From: Aurantimonas sp036252795
Lineage (GTDB): Bacteria > Pseudomonadota > Alphaproteobacteria > Rhizobiales > Rhizobiaceae
Direction of reading: 5' to 3'
Length of the DNA stretch: 32,462 nt
Assembly: GCA_036252795.1 (NCBI GenBank)
Contig: DASYHY010000096.1
Location: 1-32,462 of the forward strand
Positions 1-7,269 of this stretch are shown piece by piece (within the stretch, counting starts at the first letter, position 1; every line of letters begins with the position of its first letter). The position numbers were made by a program, and so were the translations under genes. A model generated the notes under the pieces. The model was not told the DNA's origin. It searched no databases and saw nothing but the letters and a program-made list of their open reading frames with translations.

Positions 1-505
1 CGATGGAGAGTTCTTCCGCGCCGGCGTCCTTCTCTTCGCGAATCGCCACAAGCTGCCCGTCCTTCTCGACGAGACGCCCGTATCCGGTCGGATCGGCAGG
101 GCGGAAACCGACGACGCACACGGCAGCGCCCTCCTCCAGAACCTTTCGCGCCCGGGACAGCGTCTCCGGCCGGATGAGCGGCGTATCGGCGAAAAGCACC
201 AGAACGTCGTCGACGCCTTCGGCGATGGCCGCGCGTGCGGCAAGAACCGCGTGCGCCGTTCCAAGACGCTCGTGCTGCGGGTACGCCGCGACACCACTCA
301 CATCCTGGCGCACGGCCGCTTCCACCGCCTCGCCATCGCGACCGACGACCACGGCGAGCCGGCTGGACCCTGCCGACGCGGCGGTCCGGGCGACGTGCCT
401 GATCATCGCCAGCCCGGCAACGGGATGCAGCACCTTCGACATGGTGGACTTCATCCGCGTGCCCTCGCCTGCTGCAAGGATGATCGAAAGGCAGCTTCGC
501 GCCAT
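1..505 (-). CDS. glmU: GlmU, bifunctional N-acetylglucosamine-1-phosphate uridyltransferase / glucosamine-1-phosphate acetyltransferase (N-terminal part only)
   Basis: Cytosolic enzyme that makes UDP-GlcNAc for peptidoglycan and lipopolysaccharide. Only the first 168 codons are present; the gene runs off the left edge. The visible part is the pyrophosphorylase domain. Near the N-terminus it has the nucleotide-binding signature LAAGEGTRMKS (residues 11-21) followed by KVLHPVAG, then QHERLGTAHAV, FADTPLI and GFRPADPTGYGRLV, all in the order expected for GlmU. The C-terminal acetyltransferase hexapeptide repeats would lie outside the window. The ATG at 505 puts the glycine-rich loop at the usual distance from the N-terminus, although the Shine-Dalgarno sequence is weak. 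It is transcribed away from metK across a 456-bp spacer. Confidence 0.95.
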   Translation of the reverse strand, partial: MARSCLSIILAAGEGTRMKSTMSKVLHPVAGLAMIRHVARTAASAGSSRLAVVVGRDGEAVEAAVRQDVSGVAAYPQHERLGTAHAVLAARAAIAEGVDDVLVLFADTPLIRPETLSRARKVLEEGAAVCVVGFRPADPTGYGRLVEKDGQLVAIREEKDAGAEELSI

Positions 506-961
506 GGTCTACTCGTTGTTCCGTTCGGGAGCGCAGGCCATAGCACGGGCAGGTGACGTATTCGAATGGTATGCATCGCGCGCGATGCTCCGTGCGGGCC
601 GCCGTCGATCATCGCCTGGATTTCCCGGCTCGATCGTCGAACTCCTGGACCCACGGTGGCCACTACTGGCGTCTTTTAATATCTGGTTTCCGGTCGAGCC
701 GGAACGACGGCAGCGCGGCGCAGAGGATGGTCGGGCGGGGGTGCAATCGCGTCCCGGACGCTTGTGAACGTTGCGTATGGTCACAGCAGGTGCGAAATCA
801 ATGGTGCGCCTCTTGACGGTTTTGCAGGTTTCGCGCAAAGCGCCCGCGGTCAAGGAGCGCACGAACGTTTCTTTCCTGAGGCCCATCTCGGAGCCAGCTG
901 TCGCCTGTCGCGGCGGCGACGCGTTCCGCACATGACTGATCTGTCGAGGACGGGATACTCC
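506..961. other. 456-bp divergent intergenic region between glmU and metK, no gene recognised
   Basis: The spacer must carry the promoters of glmU (minus) and metK (plus) and a long metK leader. No open frame here resembles a known protein, and I see no HTH regulator gene. A TTGACG at 813-818 fits a -35 box, but the sequence 16-18 bases downstream (CAAAGC region) is a poor -10. A TAATAT lies at 677-682 without a good partner. I could not fit a SAM-II riboswitch. Nothing else structured was recognised. Confidence 0.5.
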
Positions 962-2221
962 ATGGCACGACTGGACTACGTATTCACCAGCGAAAGCGTG
1001 TCGGAGGGCCATCCTGACAAGGTCTGCGACCGTATCTCGGACGAGATCGTCGATCTGGTCTACCGCGAGGCGAAGAAGACGGGCGTGGATCCCTGGTCGG
1101 TCCGGATCGCCTGCGAGACGCTCGCGACCACCAACCGTGTGGTCATCGCCGGCGAGGTCCGGCTGCCGAAGTCGCTGATGAAGACCGACAAGCACGGGAA
1201 AGACGTCATCAACCCGTCGCGGTTCAAGTCGGCGGCCCGCCGCGCGATCCGCGATATCGGCTACGAGCAGGACGGATTCCACTGGAAGACGGCGAAGATC
1301 GACGTGCTCCTTCACTCCCAGTCGGCCGACATCGCCCAGGGCGTTGACCGGGCATCCGACGTCGTGAATGGTTCGAACCAGGCGGAGGGAGCGGGCGACC
1401 AGGGCATCATGTTCGGCTATGCCTGCCGCGAGACGCCGGAGCTGATGCCGGCCCCGATCTACTACGCCCACAAGATCCTCGAGACTCTGGCCAAGGCGCG
1501 CAAGTCGGGTCAGGGCGAGGCATCCAAGCTCGGACCGGACGCCAAGAGCCAGATCACGGTTCGCTATGAGGGCGGCAAGCCCGTCGAGGTGACGCAGATC
1601 GTCCTGTCGACGCAGCATACCGACGAGAGTTGGGACTCTGCCAAGGTGCGCGAAGTCGTGGAGCCCTATATCCGCGAAGCGCTGCAGGACCTGCCCGTGG
1701 CCGAGGACTGCGTCTGGTACATCAACCCCACGGGCAAGTTCGTGATCGGCGGCCCGGACGGCGACGCCGGACTGACCGGACGCAAGATCATCGTCGACAC
1801 CTATGGCGGCGCCGCGCCGCACGGCGGGGGTGCGTTCTCGGGCAAGGACACGACCAAGGTAGACCGGTCGGCCGCCTATGCGGCGCGCTATCTGGCCAAG
1901 AACGTCGTGGCGGCCAAGCTCGCCGACCGCTGCACCATCCAGATCGCCTACGCTATCGGCGTGGCACAGCCGCTGGCGATCTACGTCGATCTCCACGGCA
2001 CCGGTCACGGGGTCGGCGAGGAACAGGTCGAGAAGGCGATCCGCGAAGTGATGGACCTGTCGCCGACGGGCATCCGCCGGCATCTCGACCTCAACAAGCC
2101 GATCTACGCCAAGACGTCCGCCTATGGGCATTTCGGCCGCAAGGCCGGTCGCGACGGCACCTTCTCCTGGGAGAAGACCGACATCGCCTCGAAGCTCGAG
2201 GCTGCCGCCCTCGGCAAATGA
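962..2221 (+). CDS. metK: S-adenosylmethionine synthetase
   Basis: Makes S-adenosylmethionine from methionine and ATP in the cytosol. The 419-residue protein has the ATP-binding GHPDK motif near residue 17, the GAGDQGIMFGYA signature near residue 142, and the glycine-rich GGGAFSGKD loop near residue 295. The length fits the alphaproteobacterial form, which runs longer than the 384 residues of E. coli MetK. The ATG at 962 was chosen because the protein then begins with the conserved (M)ARLDYVFTSESVSEGHPD context and GGGA lies 6 bases upstream. An in-frame ATG at 932 lacks a ribosome site. In many relatives trmB follows metK; here a ureohydrolase gene follows after 102 bp that hold a perfect inverted repeat. 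Confidence 0.97.
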   Translation: MARLDYVFTSESVSEGHPDKVCDRISDEIVDLVYREAKKTGVDPWSVRIACETLATTNRVVIAGEVRLPKSLMKTDKHGKDVINPSRFKSAARRAIRDIGYEQDGFHWKTAKIDVLLHSQSADIAQGVDRASDVVNGSNQAEGAGDQGIMFGYACRETPELMPAPIYYAHKILETLAKARKSGQGEASKLGPDAKSQITVRYEGGKPVEVTQIVLSTQHTDESWDSAKVREVVEPYIREALQDLPVAEDCVWYINPTGKFVIGGPDGDAGLTGRKIIVDTYGGAAPHGGGAFSGKDTTKVDRSAAYAARYLAKNVVAAKLADRCTIQIAYAIGVAQPLAIYVDLHGTGHGVGEEQVEKAIREVMDLSPTGIRRHLDLNKPIYAKTSAYGHFGRKAGRDGTFSWEKTDIASKLEAAALGK

Positions 2222-2280
2222 CGCACCGGGCGAATCCTGTCGCCGATGGGTCGGCAGGTGCGCCGAGGTTCGCGACCTGC

Positions 2281-2305
2281 GCGGTCACCCTTACCGGGTG
2301 ACCGC
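2281..2305. repeat. Perfect 10-bp inverted repeat between metK and the agmatinase gene
   Basis: GCGGTCACCC (2281-2290) and GGGTGACCGC (2296-2305) are exact reverse complements separated by the 5-base loop TTACC. It starts 60 bases after the metK stop and ends 19 bases before the next start codon. No T-run follows, so it is not a canonical intrinsic terminator. It could be a Rho-assisted or processing hairpin, a leader hairpin controlling the downstream gene, or a protein operator. Confidence 0.7.
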
Positions 2306-2323
2306 CACGATGGGGTCTTCGCC

Positions 2324-3286
2324 ATGACGCGCAAGAGCATCGACCACGCCTTCACCAGCCGGAGCGCCCTCGGGGCGGCCGGCGACCCGACCTATGCCGG
2401 CGCCCTCTCCTTCATGCGCCGCCGCCAAACCAAGTCGCCGGACGGCGCGGACGTGACGGTGTGGGGCGTGCCGTTCGACGCGTCGGTGTCGAACCGGCCC
2501 GGCTGCCGGTTCGGGCCGCAGGCGCTGCGGCGCGCCTCGGCCATCTTCGACAACGATCCGCAGTATCCTTTCGACCGCGATCTCTTTGCCGCGATGAGCG
2601 TCGTCGATTACGGCGACTGTGCGCTCGACTACCGCCTGCCCGAGACGGCGCACGAAACGATCAGGCAGGAGGCGGAAGGCATCCTTGCCGGCACGGGCTT
2701 CCTTCTGACGCTGGGAGGCGATCACTCGATCACCTTTCCGCTGCTGCAGGCGCACGCTGCCCGCCACGGCAGGCTCTCGCTCGTCCAGTTCGATGCGCAT
2801 CAGGACACCTGGCCCGTCGCGAAGGCCGCGGACGGCCAGCCGAGGATCGACCACGGCTCCTTCGTCAAGCCGGCGGTCGAAGCGGGCCTGATCGATCCCG
2901 CAACCTCGATACAGATCGGCATCCGCACCCATGCTCCGGAGGATTGCGGCATCGCGATCATCGACGGAGCGGCCGTGGAGGAAATGTCCGCTGCAGCGAT
3001 AGCGGAGCGGATCCTCGCCCGCACCGCCGGAACCAATGTCTACCTGACCTTCGACATCGACTGCCTCGATGCAGCGTTCGCGCCCGGCACGGGCACGCCC
3101 GTGGCTGGCGGGCCCTCCAGCGCAAAGATGCTCTCGGTCCTGCGCCGGCTGGGCGGATCGTCGCTGGTCGGTGCCGATGTCGTGGAAGTCTCGCCTCCCT
3201 ACGACCATGCGGATGTCACGGCGATCGCCGGCGCGACGGTCGCAATGTACGTGCTCGGGCTGCTTGCGGAGCGCGAAGGCGGCTGA
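2324..3286 (+). CDS. speB: Agmatinase/arginase-family ureohydrolase (probable agmatinase)
   Basis: Manganese enzyme of the ureohydrolase family that removes urea from a guanidino compound, most likely agmatine to putrescine. The 320-residue protein has the full metal set: GGDHS at 131-135 (His134), FDAHQD at 156-161 (Asp157, His159, Asp161) and FDID at 243-246 (Asp244, Asp246), followed by APGTGTP and the VEVSPPYD block near 287-294. The usual DP after FDIDCLD is DA here. The ATG at 2324 precedes the conserved region and removes a low-quality 26-residue extension. Guanidinobutyrase, guanidinopropionase or guanidine hydrolase activity cannot be excluded, because family members with different substrates share these motifs. 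An arginine or polyamine role would fit metK upstream and argC further downstream, but that is inference. Confidence 0.85.
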   Translation: MTRKSIDHAFTSRSALGAAGDPTYAGALSFMRRRQTKSPDGADVTVWGVPFDASVSNRPGCRFGPQALRRASAIFDNDPQYPFDRDLFAAMSVVDYGDCALDYRLPETAHETIRQEAEGILAGTGFLLTLGGDHSITFPLLQAHAARHGRLSLVQFDAHQDTWPVAKAADGQPRIDHGSFVKPAVEAGLIDPATSIQIGIRTHAPEDCGIAIIDGAAVEEMSAAAIAERILARTAGTNVYLTFDIDCLDAAFAPGTGTPVAGGPSSAKMLSVLRRLGGSSLVGADVVEVSPPYDHADVTAIAGATVAMYVLGLLAEREGG

Positions 3287-3438
3287 CGCCACCGGAACGG
3301 CACGATCTCCCGGCATGGTCCGATGGACAGGCGCGAATCGTGAGCCGCTGACACGATTCTTGAATGGCGCCCCCGGACGAATTCGCTCACCAGCGACAGA
3401 AGCCGGCCCAACCGGCGATTCGAAATCCAGACAGGTTC

Positions 3439-4581
3439 ATGACAAACAACATCCCCTTCATCGACCTCGCCACGCAACGCGACCGCATTCGCGAGAAGGT
3501 GGACCGGCGGATGGCTGCCGTGCTCGACCACGGCGCCTTCATCCTGGGCCCGGAAGTTCGCGAGCTGGAAGCTGCCCTGTCCGGCTTCGGCAAGATGGCG
3601 CACACGCTCTCCTGTGCTTCGGGCACCGATGCCCTGGCGCTGCCGTTGATGGCATGGGGGTTGAAGGCAGGCGACGCCGTCTTCTGCCCGAGCTTCACCT
3701 TCGCGGCGACCGCGGAAGTCGTGGCCTGGCTTGGCGCGACTCCCTATTTCGTCGACGTCGATCCGGAAACGTTCAACATGGACCCCGCGAGCCTCGAGAG
3801 GGCGATTGCGGAGGTCGAAGCGGCCGGCCAGCTGAGGCCGCGGGCGGTCATCGCGGTCGACCTTTTCGGCCAGCCGGCGGACTATCCGGCGATCCGAAGG
3901 CTCGCCGATGCACACGGGCTGAAGCTGATCTCCGACGCGGCACAGGGCTATGGCGGCACGATCGACGGCGATTTGTCGAGCCGCTGGTCCGACGTCGTCT
4001 CGACCAGCTTCTTTCCGGCCAAGCCGCTCGGCTGCTACGGCGACGGCGGCGCCGTGCAGACAGACGACGCGGAGCTGTTCGAGATCATGGCGTCGCTACG
4101 CGTCCACGGCCAGAACGCCGAGGACAAATATGACAATATCCGGATCGGCATGAATGGCCGCATGGATACGCTGCAGGCGGCAATCCTCCTGGAGAAGCTG
4201 GCGATCTTCCCGGACGAGCTGGCGGCGCGCTCGCGCATTGCCGCGCGCTACTCGGCGCGGCTGTCGAACATCGCGACGCCGCAGAAGCTGCTGCGCGACG
4301 CCACCTCCAGCTGGGCGCAGTACACGGTCCGTCTGCCCTCCGGCTGCGACCGCGCGGCGGTGGCGGCGTCGCTGCGTGAAGCGGGCGTTCCGACGGCGAT
4401 CTACTATCCGCGGCCTCTACACCAGCAGACGGCCTACAGGCGTTTTCCGGTGGTCGGGGGGCAGCTTCCCGTGTCGGACGCCCTGGCCGGCGACGTCATC
4501 AGCCTGCCGATGCATGCCTATCTGGACGAGGCGTCCCAGGACTACATCATCGACGCCTTCTCCAGCGCCCTCGCCGCCTGA
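3439..4581 (+). CDS. DegT/DnrJ/EryC1/StrS-family sugar aminotransferase, WbpE-like
   Basis: PLP-dependent aminotransferase that would transfer an amino group to a keto nucleotide sugar, giving an amino sugar for a surface polysaccharide. The 380-residue protein has the family order: N-terminal PFIDLATQRDRI, ILGPEV near 35-40, SGTDAL near 61-66, SDAAQ near 165-169 contacting the cofactor, and the Schiff-base lysine Lys195 in FFPAKPLGCYGDGG. From recall it resembles Pseudomonas WbpE, which acts on a UDP-3-keto-GlcNAc acid derivative; the exact substrate is inference. The ATG at 3439 places FIDLATQ at the N-terminus as in relatives; an upstream ATG at 3364 adds 25 unconserved residues. It stands alone, about 2.7 kb from the polysaccharide block, with no partner dehydrogenase or acetyltransferase adjacent. 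Confidence 0.85.
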   Translation: MTNNIPFIDLATQRDRIREKVDRRMAAVLDHGAFILGPEVRELEAALSGFGKMAHTLSCASGTDALALPLMAWGLKAGDAVFCPSFTFAATAEVVAWLGATPYFVDVDPETFNMDPASLERAIAEVEAAGQLRPRAVIAVDLFGQPADYPAIRRLADAHGLKLISDAAQGYGGTIDGDLSSRWSDVVSTSFFPAKPLGCYGDGGAVQTDDAELFEIMASLRVHGQNAEDKYDNIRIGMNGRMDTLQAAILLEKLAIFPDELAARSRIAARYSARLSNIATPQKLLRDATSSWAQYTVRLPSGCDRAAVAASLREAGVPTAIYYPRPLHQQTAYRRFPVVGGQLPVSDALAGDVISLPMHAYLDEASQDYIIDAFSSALAA

Positions 4582-4592
4582 GAGCTTCGCAG

Positions 4593-4608
4593 GGCAGGTT
4601 CGCCTGCC
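4593..4608 (+). terminator. Short hairpin with TTCG loop after the aminotransferase gene
   Basis: GGCAGG (4593-4598) and CCTGCC (4603-4608) flank a TTCG tetraloop, 11 bases after the stop codon. The stem is only 6 bp and no proper T-run follows, so it may be a weak or Rho-assisted terminator, or simply a stable 3' end. Confidence 0.4.
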
Positions 4609-4617
4609 GCCCGCCCT

Positions 4618-4645
4618 TTGACGCCGCCGCGAAAGTGCGTACATG
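4618..4645 (+). promoter_or_regulatory. Candidate argC promoter
   Basis: TTGACG at 4618-4623 and TACATG at 4640-4645 are 16 bases apart, 54 bases before the argC start. The -35 is a very good match to the housekeeping sigma factor consensus; the -10 is only fair. Confidence 0.4.
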
Positions 4646-4699
4646 CGGGCGCGTGCTCCGTCGACGGAGGGCGCCACGGCAGCATGATGGGAAGTGACG

Positions 4700-5755
4700 A
4701 TGAGCGACAAGATCCGGATCGGCGTACTGGGTGCAAGCGGCTACACGGGTGCCGACCTGGTGCGTCTGGCCGCCCGGCACCCGGCGATCGAGATCGGCGT
4801 ACTGACGGCGAACAGCCACGCGGGCAAGCCGATGCGCGCGGTGTTCCGGCACTTCTCCCATATCGACCTGCCGGATCTCGTGCGGATCGAGGAAGCCGAC
4901 TGGGGCGCCGTGGACGCGGTGTTCTGCGGACTGCCGCACGGCACCACCCAGGCTATCACCGAGGAGATCTTCGCCAACCATCCCGGAACGAAGATCATCG
5001 ACATGTCGGCCGACTTCCGGCTTCGCGATCCGGCCGTCTACCGGGAGTGGTACGGTCTCGACCACGCCGCGATGGATATCCAGGGCGAAGCCGTCTACGG
5101 GCTCACCGAGCTCTACCGCGACGCCATTCGCGATGCCCGGCTGATTGCCTGCCCCGGCTGCTATCCGACCGCCGTCCTGCTCTCGCTCGTGCCGCTGGCC
5201 CGCGCCGCGATGATCGACGCGGCCGATATCGTGATCGACGCGAAGTCGGGCGTCTCCGGCGCCGGCCGCAGCCTGAAGGAGAACACGCTGTTCTGCGAGG
5301 CGGGGGAAGGCATTTCGCCTTATGCCGTCGGCAAGCATCGCCACATGGCCGAGATCGAGCAGGAGATCGCGGTGGCGGCGGGTGTTGACGAGACGCGGAT
5401 CAATTTCACGCCGCATCTGATCCCGATGAGCCGCGGCGAACTCTGCACCAGCTACGTCCGGCTGCAGGGCGGCGCGACGGCCTCCGATCTGCGCCAGAAG
5501 CTGGCGGAGGTCTATGCCGACGAGCCGTTCGTCACCGTGCTCGAAGAGGACGTGCTGCCGCAGACACAGATGGTGCGCGGTTCGAACTACGTGGCGATGA
5601 ACGTCGTGCCGGACCGGATTCCCGGCAGGGCGATCGTGATCTCGGCGCTGGACAACCTCGTGAAGGGCTCCGCCGGCCAGGCGATCCAGAACTTCAACGT
5701 CGCCTTCGGCCTGGAAGAGACGCTGGGGATCGAGCAGCTGCCGCTATTTCCCTGA
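4700..5755 (+). CDS. argC: N-acetyl-gamma-glutamyl-phosphate reductase
   Basis: Third step of arginine biosynthesis: NADPH-dependent reduction of N-acetyl-glutamyl phosphate to the semialdehyde, in the cytosol. The 351-residue protein starts with the dinucleotide-binding GASGYTG (residues 11-17), has the catalytic cysteine Cys154 in CPGCYPT, and the conserved GKHRHMAEIEQE segment that carries the active-site histidine. Length is normal. The ATG at 4700 was chosen because GGGAAG (4689-4694) lies 5 bases upstream; an in-frame GTG at 4694 would overlap that site. The gene is convergent with heme A synthase, 54 bp away. Confidence 0.96.
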   Translation: MSDKIRIGVLGASGYTGADLVRLAARHPAIEIGVLTANSHAGKPMRAVFRHFSHIDLPDLVRIEEADWGAVDAVFCGLPHGTTQAITEEIFANHPGTKIIDMSADFRLRDPAVYREWYGLDHAAMDIQGEAVYGLTELYRDAIRDARLIACPGCYPTAVLLSLVPLARAAMIDAADIVIDAKSGVSGAGRSLKENTLFCEAGEGISPYAVGKHRHMAEIEQEIAVAAGVDETRINFTPHLIPMSRGELCTSYVRLQGGATASDLRQKLAEVYADEPFVTVLEEDVLPQTQMVRGSNYVAMNVVPDRIPGRAIVISALDNLVKGSAGQAIQNFNVAFGLEETLGIEQLPLFP

Positions 5756-5772
5756 TCTCGGGGCCGGCGAAG

Positions 5773-5788
5773 GCCTGCCTCGGCAGGC
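5773..5788. terminator. Short hairpin between convergent argC and heme A synthase genes
   Basis: GCCTGCC (5773-5779) and GGCAGGC (5782-5788) are exact reverse complements separated by 2 bases, so the real loop would be at least 4 bases on a 6-bp stem. It lies between two convergent stop codons and has no T-run. It may help end both transcripts. Confidence 0.3.
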
Positions 5789-5809
5789 ACGGCGTTCTCC
5801 GCCCCCTTC

Positions 5810-6904
5810 TCAGGCACCCGCCAGGCGATACCGCTCGGGATACTCGCCCCTCAGGCTGCGAAGATGGACGACCGCCATCGCGAGCACCGCGACGCCGCCT
5901 GCCTGATGCGCAAGGCCCCATCCGATCGGCACTGCGAGCAGCAGTGTCATGATGCCGATCGCCGCCTGCGCCAGCACCAGGAAACAGAGGATCAGCGCCA
6001 CTTTCGTCTGGCGGCCTGCCGGCGCCTCCAGCAGCGAGAACACGGCGTGCAGCGCGACGACCGTGAACAGCGTGTACGCGCCGATACGGTGCACGAACTG
6101 CACCGTCATCACGTTCTCGAAGAAGTTGCGCCAGGCCGGCTGCATGGTCAGCAGCCCGCTGGGAATCCAGGCGCCGTCCATCAGCGGCCAGGTGTTGAAG
6201 GTCATTCCTGCGTTCAGCCCGGCGACGAGGCCGCCGAGATAGATCTGGACGAAGGTGAGCAGCAGGATCAGCCCAGCGACGGGCGTCGACGCGCGAGATG
6301 GCGGCGCTTCGTAGCGCGGCGGAGCCAGCCCCCGGGCCACCCAGATGATCGCGGCGAAGATGACGCAGGCCAGCGTCAGATGCGTTGCCAGCCGGTACTG
6401 GCTTACGTCGGTCCGCACGCTGAGCCCGGAAGCCACCATCCACCAGCCGATGCCACCCTGCAGCGCGCCAAGCGCCAGTATGGCAAGGAGCCGCGGCTTG
6501 AGGAACGGCTCCAGCCGCCCGGTCAGCCAGAAGAACGCCAGCGGCAGAGCGAAGACGACGCCGACGCTGCGGGCGAGAAAGCGGTGTGCCCATTCCCACC
6601 AGTAGATGGTCTTGAACTCGTCGAGGCTCATGCCCCGGTTGATCTGCTGGTATTGCGGGATCTGCCGGTAGAGGTCGAACTCCTCCTGCCACTCGGCTGC
6701 GGACAGCGGGGGGACGACCCCATGGATCGGCTTCCACTCGGTGATCGAAAGGCCCGACTCGGTGAGGCGCGTCGCGCCGCCCACGACGATGAGGGCGAAG
6801 ATCACGAGAGCAACGGCATAAAGCCAGGCGCGGATGACGGCGCGGTTGCGGTCGCGCCCATGCATCGCAGACGGCACGGCGGCAGTGTGGGCCAATGTGT
6901 TCAT
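5810..6904 (-). CDS. ctaA: Heme A synthase, COX15/CtaA family
   Basis: Inner-membrane enzyme that oxidises the methyl group of heme O to the formyl group of heme A for aa3-type cytochrome oxidase. The 364-residue protein is the length of the alphaproteobacterial/mitochondrial COX15 type, with about eight membrane segments. Conserved histidines are visible: His61 in WKPIHG, His107 in WWEWAHR, His175 in RLATH, His272 in QFVHRIGAY and His333 in LAHQAGG. These include the heme-ligand positions expected in both four-helix halves. The ATG at 6904 gives a normal N-terminal cytosolic tail; the frame stays open upstream without similarity. No other cytochrome oxidase gene is adjacent. CtaA is the Bacillus name for the same activity. 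Confidence 0.94.
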   Translation of the reverse strand: MNTLAHTAAVPSAMHGRDRNRAVIRAWLYAVALVIFALIVVGGATRLTESGLSITEWKPIHGVVPPLSAAEWQEEFDLYRQIPQYQQINRGMSLDEFKTIYWWEWAHRFLARSVGVVFALPLAFFWLTGRLEPFLKPRLLAILALGALQGGIGWWMVASGLSVRTDVSQYRLATHLTLACVIFAAIIWVARGLAPPRYEAPPSRASTPVAGLILLLTFVQIYLGGLVAGLNAGMTFNTWPLMDGAWIPSGLLTMQPAWRNFFENVMTVQFVHRIGAYTLFTVVALHAVFSLLEAPAGRQTKVALILCFLVLAQAAIGIMTLLLAVPIGWGLAHQAGGVAVLAMAVVHLRSLRGEYPERYRLAGA

Positions 6905-7059
6905 AGCGGTCGAATTGCACGCGGAGAATGGCAGATCAAGGGCTTCAAGGTCGCAGCCCTCCCACTGGAAAGAGGCCGCCGGAATGGTCCATAGAGGGGG
7001 CACGCGCCTTGTCGCTCCGGCGTATCGCCCCGGCGCCCAAGTTACTGGGAAGATCACAC

Positions 7060-7269
7060 ATGCCCGTCAGGCTGAAGAAGTTGCTCGGCACGATCGTCCT
7101 GATCGTCCTCGTCGTCGTCTATGCCGTCTTCGCGACGGCCTTCGCGACCGTCTACCTCGCCGAGTCGAGCGGCTGGGTCCACCTGGCGTATTTCCTGTTC
7201 AGCGGCCTGCTCTGGGTCGTCCCGGCCATGCTCGTGATCAGGTGGATGGAGACCGTCCCGCGGCGCTAG
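7060..7269 (+). CDS. Small DUF2842-type membrane protein
   Basis: Function unknown. The 69-residue protein has a short basic N-terminus (MPVRLKK), a hydrophobic helix at about residues 9-28, a short AESSGWVH link, a second helix at about 36-60 and a C-terminal RWMETVPRR. This architecture matches the alphaproteobacterial DUF2842 family from recall. The ATG at 7060 has GGGAAG 7 bases upstream and is better than the distant in-frame ATG at 6928. It is divergent from heme A synthase (155-bp spacer), and its stop codon shares the palindrome CTAG with the stop of the convergent ligase gene. Confidence 0.8.
   Translation: MPVRLKKLLGTIVLIVLVVVYAVFATAFATVYLAESSGWVHLAYFLFSGLLWVVPAMLVIRWMETVPRR

Noticed and set aside
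813..841. metK promoter starting with TTGACG at 813
   Set aside because: The -35 is good, but no acceptable -10 or GCTANAWC element follows at the right distance.
860..900. Resemblance to a SAM/SAH riboswitch (AACG...TTCCTG...GGAGCC) upstream of metK
   Set aside because: The stem partner expected after TTCCTGA is missing, and the GGAG is about 70 bases from the start codon rather than directly before it. A SAM-II core was also not found.
509..2131. Long open frame antisense to metK
   Set aside because: It mirrors metK codons in GC-rich DNA, has no recognisable domain, and metK is certain.
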